From NCBI RefSeq assembly GCF_010183535.1, contig NC_071329.1, positions 17,250,879-17,314,878 of the forward strand: 64,000 bases of DNA. Reading direction: 5' to 3'. The notes below the pieces were generated by a model. The model did no database searches and was not told the DNA's origin. It was given only the letters and a program-made list of their open reading frames with translations. The DNA comes from Caenorhabditis remanei. Its lineage: Eukaryota; Nematoda; Chromadorea; Rhabditida; Rhabditidae. Both the position numbers and the translations under genes were made by a program. This document shows positions 35,601 to 47,600 of the stretch, in pieces (positions within the stretch are counted from its first letter, which is position 1; every line of letters begins with the position of its first letter).

Positions 35601-38600
35601 AATGTTCTCAGTTGCCAACTTGAAGGTCATCTGAAGGCCCCCTAAGGTTTTGCCCACAAAACTAGGACCTTCAGAACCTTCGTTACTCTCTGTTCTACTC
35701 ACCTTGTTATTATTCTCCTTTATTTCCTGTTATCAGGCTTATTTTATATTGATTAACAATTAATTATAATTCAAATACCCTCGCAAAGTAAATATGCAAA
35801 CGCGCTCCCCTGCACTTCTCTAATCCTCCACTCTCTCACTGAGAGATTCCCACACCCACTCATTCAGTTGCGAATAGTTTCGTATATGCGAACGGGTGCA
35901 AGGAGGAGCGCGCGTATTTGTTGTGAGTGCATTGAATGGATTTTCCATCTTTTCCGAAGGTTTTTGGGTGCATTGTCACTCTTTTTACCTTCGCCATCAA
36001 TGACAACACCCGCACGCACTCCTCGCAGTCACCTGCTCGTCATACCGTCAACTTTATCATTTTTATCTTCTTTTTACCTTTTTTGGTGCTTTATCAAGGG
36101 ATTCCGTGATAGAGAGCGTAATAAATGGGTCATTGAATACATGTGTACTGTTATTTCCGGTTGCATAGCTTATCTTACACAAAACTAGCCATTATTCATA
36201 TTAGAGTGCGTGATAATAACGGATTAGGCAATAGTCTTCGACCGCTCTTACTTGCCTTCTCCACATGGTGCATAACGACCGTTCAATTTCTTAATTGATG
36301 GCCAGCGGCGAATCGTTAATTTATCGATTTCGGCATTTCCGTTGTATAGTGGCTCTGATGTCTCTACATAAATCGCAAATTTATCGATTTCGACATTATT
36401 TCCCACTCGAAAACGGCTCTCATGTCTCTACACAAATCGTTAATTTATCGAGGACTTCTTTCCCGCTGTATATGAACCGAGTCGGCTCGCACAATTCTGA
36501 TTTTCTGAATATTTGGCTAAAAACGTGTTAAAAGTGAGCAATTGTAGCTAAAAAATAGCAACATGTTACCCTTTACCCTCTTTGTTTCGTTTTTCTTTGA
36601 TTTTCCGCGCTTTCGTCGTCTTTCCGTTCTCTCCTTTTCAGATTTTTTTCCTTTGTCACCAGTCGACGGCTCAGGGCATTGTCCGCTAGTCCATTCCTGG
36701 TCAAAGGAGAATTTTGGCAGTCATCGTCACCAGTCGACGGCTCCCGGCATTGTCCGCGAGTCCATTCCTGGTCAAAAGAGGATTTCGGCAGTCAACGACG
36801 CGAATCGAGCTGAAAAGTCCTACACCACAGTGTGTAGGCAGAAGAAAGAAGGTCAAATGGATCGAAGAAGTCGTGGTTGGCCAACATTCCGCTCGAAAAT
36901 CGTTGAAGAAAGAAGCACAATTCAGTCTACGAAGTCTGCGTTATTCTACGAGGTCTACGTCAAGTTTTCTACGATGTCTGCGTTTTTTCTACGATGTCAC
37001 GGTCACTCTACGAAGTCTGCATTATTCTACGAAGTCTACGTTGGCCAACATCCGCTCGAAAATCGCCGTTGAAGCTGACATCTTCTGAAAAACGACGGAA
37101 CTAGCCTCAGACCCGCACTAGAGACCCTTTTTCGATTGTCGTTCTCATTAGAATGCCGAAAAACTCTGTGTCAAGTCATGGCGAAACTCTGTTCGATTTT
37201 TTCTATTCACCCAAGTCGAAATTCTATGAATTTCGCACAAATTTGCGTCATTATGAGCAATTTTGCTTTTAACATGAGCAACAATGCCGTAAATCGACAC
37301 AAGTTTGAATTTCCCGCCAAAAAGTCGTACTGTCTAATGTTCACCGACATTGCGTACGACTGCGGACCTAACGAGCGCGAACGAAAAATTTTTCTTCTCC
37401 TAAAATTTTTATCGTCTCTCTTGCCGTTTCTCCGCAATTTCCGTTGATTTTATCCGTATTTTCCGTGATAATAATTAATTAAAGGGTTTATTTCAGACTT
37501 CTCGATGGCATGTGACAACGAAACACCACCATCCGCCCAACAGGCCAGCGAAAACGTGGAGGGACAGTCCGTGACAACCTCCGCAGCGATTCCAGCGCCA
37601 ACATCCGCGGACTCAAGCTCTAATAAGAGTGAGGTTGGTATTTTCTTGTCATGAATAGAAAAAATAACCAAAAAATCTGAAAATATCTGAGAATTTTCGA
37701 CCAAAAACGCAAAAAATCGATAATTTTCGACTGAAAATCATCGAAAAGTAGCTAAAAGCTTAAAATTTTGTGTCAAATCCAGATAAAATTCACTCTTTTG
37801 TGGATAAAAAGGCCAAAGGCCAGGCTTTCGGCAAAATTTTAGTCGCATTCGCTAAAATTTCGTGAAATTTCGACAAAAAACGCTAAAAATCAGTGATTTT
37901 GAGCAGTTTTAAGCTAAAATTCAGTGAACGCCGACGAACTAGTAGTCAAACTGCTGAAATTCGGTAAAAGCATCAAAGCTAACACCATTTCCGCCCAGTT
38001 TCTATTAGATTTTAAGGACTTCCGAGAGAATTTCAGCAAAAAACCTCACTTAATGATGCAATTTTTGAATTCCGGTGGAGGCGACGCGGCCGCGTAGCGG
38101 TTCCAGCGCTACTTTCGAAAATATTTCGAATTCCCACCCATAGAAATCGATTATTGCTCATAGCTCAGAATTTCGGTCACTATTTCATTGAAATTTAATA
38201 GAAATATACTGAAAGACACTGATTTGCAGCTAAAAAATTGCTAATTTAAGGCAAATGAACTCAAACTCAACTCTCTTTACCTATAATAACCCACAATTGT
38301 ACTGTTTTTATTACAGCACGATGTCGACAGCCGCAACAATCAATCGGACAACGACGTCAACAAGGATTCTGGCGCTTCAGACAACGACGTCGACAAGGAG
38401 TCTGGTGATTCCGACACCGACAACAACATCCGCATGCCGCCTAGAGCATCGGGTGCTCCACGTCATCTACATCCGCTAGAAGCCGATCTCCACAAGGGTA
38501 TAGAGTAATTGAGAGAAGAATTGTTGTATAACTATATAGTTACAGCATTCAACGAGCGAGTCCAAGCCTCTATGGCCAAAGGATGGGTCAACTTGGGAGG

Positions 38601-41600
38601 AGGACACTTCAACCAGTGCCGAGTCATCAACGCTGACGGGACAAGCTCTCTAATCCCGCATCCGTTCCCACCAGGACTCTCTGCGGACACATCTGTTTAC
38701 AACAGCCGCACAACTCCACCTCAGGCCAACAACCCGCGTCCAACGCCACCAACCGCATCTGCTCCAATCATGGACAGAATCGGAGGTACAATTATAGCAA
38801 AACGTCGAAAATATAACAAATTTCTTCCTTGCAGGGTTAGTCCAAAGAGCCGTATGCTGTTCGGGGATCTCGGAAGGCATTCGTCAACTCGTCCGAAGCT
38901 GCGGTGACAACGAGCAAAAGCTCACTGAAATTCTGCAAAGAGTTTCGTTGAAGCCGATGCCAAGGGACGCGAAGACAATCATCAATGGACTCTCAAAATG
39001 GTCGGAGGCCCGCGAGTTCCTTGGAACTCGCTTCAACATCCGCATCCACACGAAGAGCTCCACCCAAATTGCATACTACTCCGTTCATGGAGCGTATGCT
39101 AAGCAGCTGCTGTACTTGGATGACCAACACCCGCAATTCAAGGAGAAGAAGCGTATCGCCGACAAGAAGGAGGAGGACTGGGCCAAGGAGACAACTTCCG
39201 CACTTGTAGTGACGGAGTTGGTACAACATCCGCCCGTCCACACCTTCAGGCCACACACCTTCGGTCGCAGAAAGTGTCCATGCATCAAAACGATGATGCA
39301 CCACTATGCAGCACACGACGCCAACATTCAATGCGAAGCCAGAAGAGTCCTCCAAGAGGCAATTCTCGAAGTACATCACCAGATGACCTCTCACTCGCTT
39401 AGCGAGCTGAAGTCTCTCAAGCTCGGATGGAACCCATTGGATAATGGCGCCAACACCCGCAGACACTGAAGTCGTGTGAAAATGGCTGATAGCCGAAGAA
39501 CGCCTTTGAGGCATTGTTAACCTTTGTTTTGTTGAAACCATTGTTTTACCTTCTCTGTTTTTATCAGGAAAAAAGAATAAAAAGTTGAATAAAATTCACT
39601 TTCTTACTGATATTTCAGATCACTTCTCGTATTATACGACTATTGTTATCTTTCGCTATACTCTCATAGTGTCTCCATGTAATATTTATTGCAGAATGAG
39701 TGACATTGAGGAAATTCAAAGCGACGACGACACATCCAGAGTCGTGAGAGCGATCCAAGAGGAGTTGAAGACACCACCCGCACCATCCAAACGTACTTCT
39801 CGTCGTTCGGCAAGCCCGAGACGCCAAGAGGAGGACCAGGACAACGTGCCATCGTCTTCGGCGAAGAAGAGAGGAGCCAAGACTTCTGGGATTCATGCTT
39901 CGGAGCCGCAGGTCATTCCCAAGAAGGGAAGAATCTCGGAGCCAACATCCGCTGAAACTCGAAAAGAAGATCTTGAAGTCCGATCGATCGCCTCCAAGCC
40001 AATGGAGCCAACATCCGCCTTCGTAGCGTCAAAGGGTAACAATACGCTTCTATAAGCCTATAACCTTTAACGTCCCGTTTTTTTCCAGAGTACAAGGAAC
40101 TGCGTGAAGCGATCAAGTTTGTCAAGAACAAGTTGGAAACGTTCAAATCAGCAGATGACGTGGCTCCAGCGTGGATCAGATCAACCGATCAGATAGCCAC
40201 AATGATGTCCTGCATTGATAAGAACATGAAAGAACTTGTGAAGTCAAACAACAAGACCGTTGACACTCTACAGAATGCATGTGACATCATCCGCGGTCTC
40301 CAAGACCTTGTCGCATCACTCATCAACACGCATCACCAAGAGGACTGGCTCAAAGGCATGGCTGATGTCGTCGGCCGCACTGATGAGACTCGCAAACTAG
40401 TGGGCTCGCTAGCAGCGGCCACCGGACGCATCGAAGGTCTCTTGACAGCGACAACACCTGCCGTCTCGTCAGTCACTCGCAATCCTTACAAACTGGAGAA
40501 CACTAAAAGTGAAAAACCAGGGACAACATCCGCAAAAGTCAACGTGAGTTATCTTTTGATTCATTTGAAAGAGAACCATAACTGATATATTTCAGCGAGG
40601 TTGCATTCTCTGTGACTCCGACGCCCACAACACCGAAAACTGTCGTTCGTATCCAAAATCGATCGACAGGATTCAACAGGCACACAAGTTGAACGTCTGC
40701 ATCCAATGTCTGGAGCCATTTCGAGCCAACGACAAAGGATTGCATGAGGAATGCACAAGAGTCGGCGTTAAATGCCGCAGTTGCTTCCGCTACGTCGACT
40801 ACGATGAGGCCTCGTATCATCACCCGGTCTTCTGCTGCTTCAGAGCGCAGAGCAACGGTGCGGGAACGAGTCACGAGCCACCAAACAAGCCAAAAACTCC
40901 TGTCATCAAGGTATAACCTATAACACAGCCTGATAGTAAGCAATCATTGATAGTTTCAGCAACATCCGCTGAGACGCGGCACTTCACGACGTGGACATTG
41001 AGCCGGTCACAGAAGGCGCCAACATCCGCTGACGAACTTCAACATCCGCTGATCCTCAATCAAATTGTTGCTTTTTCTATTATTTTTGTTGTTAACCTTG
41101 TTATCTCCTCGGAGACACTCTTGTTTTTGTTCCATTCTACATGGACAATTGTTGCAGTAAAAGCTTTGGAGCATTTGCTCATTGAATAAAGCATTAAAAG
41201 TTATCAAACATATTTCTTATCTCTTCTTCTGTGACTCTTGAGTATATATACTCTGTCGAATATCTGTTTATAGGCGACATCACGGAGATTTTGGAGAGAA
41301 TGAGATGATGACTAGCAACAAGGTGCTCTTTTGAACACAAACTTTAAAGCAACACATTTAGCTACAACAACACCGTATAGGTACACATTCACTGATTACT
41401 CAAAGAGCATCAGATACATGGGGATGACAAACCCACATAAATTTTCAACAATGCAAGACATATTTTGCACAACACTACAGATGACACATCATCAACACTT
41501 CAAACGTTAGTCCTCGGACAAACGTCTACATAAGAAGACCTACACAAACGAGTATAGGCAACATCCACCTCGGTTCTTCAAAGCTACTGCTTTGTATCCA

Positions 41601-44600
41601 GAGCCAAAACATCAACGACAGACAGTAAAGGAAGTGAAATATCTTTCCAGAACTAGAAGTCAAAACATCTCGAGTAAGATGCGACTTGCATTGAACTCAC
41701 CCACTTCAATCGAGGTATCCCCCACGTGACCATAAGTTTCGGCTAGGTTCAGGGAAACTTCACCCATTTGGGATTGTTATTCCGAAAGTTAGGTTATAGT
41801 TTCGGCTATAATTGAAGTATGGAGATGTTACTAGAATCCATAAACTATGGCACTGACGATAGTTAAAGCTGCGTAGTATCCAGGACATTGTAGTATCCAA
41901 AGGAGTCGCCAACTCCTGAGGACCCAACAGAATACTCATAAAGCCAATGCACGTGACTTTGTCGACAGATTAAGGTCTATAAGTGGCAGTTACAGATTGT
42001 AGCAGAAAGAATGTTGTCTGTATCGGAGTTATAACCCGGTACGCAAAGGATTGCATGAGTAATAATGTTGGTAGCGAGATTTCACACATCAAAAGACTGG
42101 GCTGGCACCCAGGAATTTGAACAAAAGATTACAAGAAAGATCGTACTATAAAAGAGATATAATGCAGACAAGACTCCGTCAGGGAGGCTGTTTTTATGAT
42201 ATTCTTGCATCAAATCTATATCGATTGATATTGAGGACATTAGTCTGAACTGTAAGCAGCAAAAAGTTAAATATTTTACGTGAACTACAGACATAGCGAC
42301 ACGTTGCACTGACACGTTAACCTATTGCTCTAGATTCGCGCATTATATAAGAGATCGAATACTAAAGATTGTACATAACCAGAACAATTCTGATAGCAGT
42401 CTTCAAAAATCTGCGCCTTGTTGTAAGTCTCCTCTCCAAACTTGTCGTGATGAAACCAAAAGCCCTGAAAGAGAAAACAATTCCATAATTCAGATGGCCA
42501 ATCAACGTCCGAATCTTCTCCCGCTGGAACACGTCCCGCCGGAAGGTCACGAGCGTCCGCCCAACATCCGCGGACCATACGTACAACATCCGCCAAGACA
42601 TCCACAACCAAGAGAGGAAGACGTCGTCATCAGACAAATGTCATTTGAGCAGTTCTTCGATAGAAGAACACCTTTCACGTTGACAGATATTCGTCTTTTC
42701 GCGAGATTCGAGGAGACTTGGACAATCAACCTGTTGCCCAACTCAATCTTCGACGGCGAATCGTTACGTCTATTCGTTTGGAGACAAGAGAGACCAACAC
42801 CCGCAGTGCACTGGGAACAATCGGTGATTCGACTCCCCGTAATCCAGCAGGCACCGAGAGCACAACAATTCTTCTTACGTTACGCAAGATCAGTGCATGA
42901 ACCAATGGTCAACGGAGTTTCGAGACGCTGCCCCATATGTGCCAGCCAATTGTTGGGATTCCCGATGTGGGACCACGCGGCGACCGAATGTCCGTTCGCG
43001 GACCTCAGAGACACCACCCGCATCGAGTTCATGAGCATCAATCTCGTGTCATACTGCAACTGGTGCAATTCGAGGTCGGCAACCCACATCAACTGTACCC
43101 CATTGCTGTGCCAACTGTGCAGAAGACCTGGACACACAACCGCAACTGACCTCTGTCATCATCGATTTGGACATCCCGAAAATGTGAACGAGCTCCGAGC
43201 TTTCGTCAACAACATCCGCCGCCAACACTATACTAGAATGCGTCAGATGCTGCAATCCGGACAACATATGCTCTTGTATCGTTCACATGTGGACAACCCA
43301 TATCACCTACTCTTGCGTCGAATGCCAGCCAATCGACAACAGGTACATCGAGGACTTCACTTCTTCGAAGATTGGAACAACGAGTTTCCCTTTCCGGAAA
43401 TCCGTGCCTACATCCGCGCCAGGGAAAACCGGAGAGCCGACTATCGATCCATGGTTCCACCGGAATTCTTCAATCAGGCGCAGGCTCCGATTCCACTCTT
43501 CGACGAAGAATCCATCGCATACTTGGAGAGAATCGGACAAATGGTCACAGAGGCCAGAATGTATCCAGATCGCATACAATCGGTAAGAGTTTTAATCTAT
43601 TCTAATGATAAAAACTCATCGAGGAATTCTAAAAGACATTTGTATTTACAGATGCAAATGCCACCACCGCCAACTGCCAATAGACGTCTAGTCTATCCAC
43701 GACACCATCCGCATCAGGTCCAGAGACAATATTCGCCACCTGTTCAACGTCCACTTGAACGTCCAGCCGTCCAAAGACCAGTTGATCGGAATCTCGTGGA
43801 AACTCCAATCTTGAGAGCAGACCCTCCAGGATTGAGACAACCGCCGAGATTTGTGGAAAGACCACAGTATGGCACTCCTCAATTGCCGACATACGATCAC
43901 TCGGATTCACAGCCGAGCACAAGTGCAAGGCCAACATCCGCGGTTCATCAGAACTCAACGGTAAGCTACTTTTGAGACAATACGGAGGATAAATATGCTT
44001 TTTGCAGACTCCGAGTGCATCAGAATCGACATCCAATCAACCAAATCTGTGTGTAAGACCATCCGAATCTATCAGCGACTGGGCTTTGCATATGGAAAGA
44101 AAACTTGAGATGGAGATTCGAGCACAATCCGCTATGCAAGTTGTCGAAACTCTCGACAATCATAGTCAACTCTCATCGGAAGCCAACACCCGCGAGGTAA
44201 ACAAGATTAAGATAGAGTAACCAATCAAATCGTAAATATTCAGGAAACTCCTGAACCTCAGGCGAGCCAGCAAGCGTCACAGTCACAGTCTCCACAACAG
44301 AATGGAATCACTTCCGACACGGTTTGTCTCGAAATAAATCAAGACATAACTGGAAGACATTCTTGTTTCAGACTGCTGAAAGACCAACATCCGCCGCTGC
44401 AACACACACATCAAGTCCCTCTCAAGGTTCACAGGCCAGCAATGGTTCTGAGGTAAACTATCTAACCCCAGCTGTAAAAAATGCAAAACAATTTGTTTTT
44501 CAGCAAAGAGACATTCGCGAAGCCAACCTTGATAGAGAGATGAGCTCGAAAGTTCTTCCCTGGTGCCACGAACCACTCAGAATCTTGGACCAACCAGCGA

Positions 44601-47600
44601 GACATGCGTTCCAACATCGCGCCTTCAATAAGCTGATGCGTATCCCACCTCCAGACGGGAAACCAGCATACATCGGCCGTTCTCAAGCGTTGACTCACAT
44701 CCTCACAGCTCAAGAGGACCAACGTATGGACGTGTGGAATCAGTACGATTTGGCCAACATCCGCAAATACTATCGTTGGTTAGTCAAGCTGGGACATGCG
44801 CTGTCGCACGAACGTATTCTGATCGTGATGCTGGAGAAGAACAACGCCATCAATGTGTGTGCCAAAGCAACAATCGGAGCTGACTTCGTCTTGGTCCCAA
44901 CGATCGATTTATGGCAGCAGGAGACGGTACAAAATGCATTCCAATCAATGCTCGGTGACGATCGGTTCGGACCTGTACGAGATTTCGATCGCTTCGAAAA
45001 CCAGGACAACAACCGCTGGTTCCGCGACGAAATCCCACGGTTCAGGGACGGGAACGAGCAAGAGGAAATGGCGGAAGAACAACTGGCCGCACAACTCTTC
45101 GCTGAAGATATGTGGTTCGGCGTCTTAAGATCCCAGGACCTCGAGCAAGCCCTCAACTCCGCAGTACCCAGGTCAATGCCAACACTCGCCGTACACACCC
45201 AGTGGATGCTCAGCTTTCTGACTCAGAAGATCCAACCAGACATCGAAAGTGACAACTTCGCGATGATTCACTACTACCCATTAGTCAGAGCTGCCATGCA
45301 GGTGATGGTCGAAGTCCGGCAGAATCCGGTCAACACAGTCGAAGTTACTCTCTACGACTGCCCGGACGAATTGGCCGCAGCTGGAGCATTTGGACATCGT
45401 TTGGTCATGCCCACGATAGAGCTGTTCTCCAAATTTCCAGCACGACGTTGGAGAGTTTGGCTCCAGTATACTTGGGAACAGCTCATGACTCAACTGGAGG
45501 AGGATACGGAGGATTGCGGATGTCAGTCGACCAACTTCGAGGAGATTCCTCAAGAGCTATAGCTCGAAGTCAACAACATCCGCTAATCTTTCCATTCTTT
45601 CATACAACAACCCGCAAACCGATCCTGTGCCATATGTTTTACTCGTCTTACTTGTCTTCTTAAATCCAATCAAATAAATTTGAATTGAGATTAAATCTGT
45701 GTTCCTGTTCTTAAATAAACAAGACAAAAGCTAAACAATCGATAATATTCGACTCACAAAAGATCTAATATAGACATAACTTCGCGCTTTAGCGCTGACT
45801 GCTGCAACTAGGTCTAATAGAATCAATATTCCTAACCGGACCGGGTATTTAAAATATTACCTGAAATTAGGCGGAAGACGCATTTATGTATCGGACACCG
45901 ACATTAAGGTTTTACTCTGAACAGCCACTGCATGAGGAGCATATATTGCGGACCTGTGGTCGCGCTGAATCCGGTGATTGTAAGAGCTGCTCGTCGTCAG
46001 TATCAGTCTCTGAAAGGAGGCTGAGGAAACCACTATAAGTAGGCACCCTAGTATTTGCGAACCTACGGTTACAATGCTCGACGCTCCGACAGTCTGTCGG
46101 AGCCGGAATGGGCGGGTCCTATGAAGCTATGTTGCCCAGATGATTCCGACGGTTTACTGGAATCGGACGGGTGCGCGGTGACTTTCCACCAAGAGTTGCG
46201 CAGCTCTCGGTTACTGTAGAGTGTCAATCCCAACCCAGTCATTCAGTATATTGCGCTGCTGTGCAATATACAAACATCCAGCAGCTTTTACCGCTGTCTG
46301 GACATACTCTGTAACATTCATACATACAGTCTACACATACACAACATCATGTAGCCCAAATGTGTTCAAAAGAGCAGCTATTTCTCACAAGATCTTAGCT
46401 AGTCATCATCCCCAAGGCTCCAGTATCCACCGATGATGGTTGCATTTGCAACTTCTAGGTATACAACATCTTTTTTTCAGTTAACTGGATTCTTCATTGT
46501 CATCGACAATCGATCGCCCAAAAGGATGTCTAGCCTCACTAGCCGCTCTCAATCCCCGGTACCAAGAAGCCGCAAAGCTCTTTCGCTCCCCCCGGAGCGT
46601 GAGGTGCCACGTACAGGAGCCAAGTCTCGCTCACGATCTCGACCGACGCTCACGCAGTCGATCGTAGGTCCCACCAAAACTGTGATCAAAAAATCCATCG
46701 GCAAAGCCAAGGAGCTCATTGAAGCCTCGAAAGCGAAGCTGACGTTTTTCGATGATCCACAGAACAAGACCCTCGAAAATATTGACGCTGAGACACTCGA
46801 ATCTACGGATAAGCTAGTCCTCAAAATGAAGACTGCGATCCAAAAGATCACGGAACTCAGTGACTTTATTGAGAGACAATTCAACAAACCGGAGATGCGT
46901 GCATCCCCGGAAAGAGACGCATTCCTCAAGGAAGTCACGGACGCTCTCCATGACAGTGGTGCCAACGAAGTCTTACTTGACCTCAACAACGGCGTCAACA
47001 ACTTGGAGTATGTCCTGGCCTCTTGTGGTCGTCGCCCAACTGAATTCGATCCTTATGGAACGGGTGCTCAGGAAGATGACAGATTGGTAGAAGCTAACGA
47101 AGTCGGTAGCGGTATTTCGGACAACGTCCGCCAAAACAACATGCAGTCCACAACTGTAGAACAACCATCCGCTATCCGCACTGAGTCTCAATCTAGCTCC
47201 GGACCAATCACATCATCCGCAGCACGAAACATCTCTCAAATGGACTACGACTACGAAGCATTCGATCAGCTGGCCAACGGTCACAAGTTCATGAACTTGA
47301 GACTCCAAGAAGAGAACCGTATCCTAAGGATCAATGCAGACAAACATCGTCGCGCCCACGATGAGGACATCAGAAGGAGAACTGCTCAAGAGACTGAAAA
47401 CATTGATCGTGTCTACTCTCTGCAGAATGAGCTTGCACAACAGCCGCGAGACATTATGACATTGGCTCAACCACATGTTGAACATTCACCAATGCCGAAC
47501 CAGGCGCTTGCTCTCCACGCAGATAGACCCCAACGTATCACTGCTCAACCATCGCCAATAGCAGCGTCGACTCCGAATAATAATGTAGCCACGGCTCCAG

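Noticed and set aside
35868..36188. 106-codon open frame repeated in both LTRs (also 54407-54727)
   Set aside because: Copies are identical only because the LTRs are identical. The composition is not protein-like and no domain is seen.
36281..37060. CRISPR-like or direct-repeat array
   Set aside because: Repeats are contiguous and of unequal length in a eukaryotic retroelement leader. No spacers.
46433..46525. Upstream extension of gag by 31 codons
   Set aside because: A strong acceptor inside it and the following SR-rich start favour the ATG at 46526.
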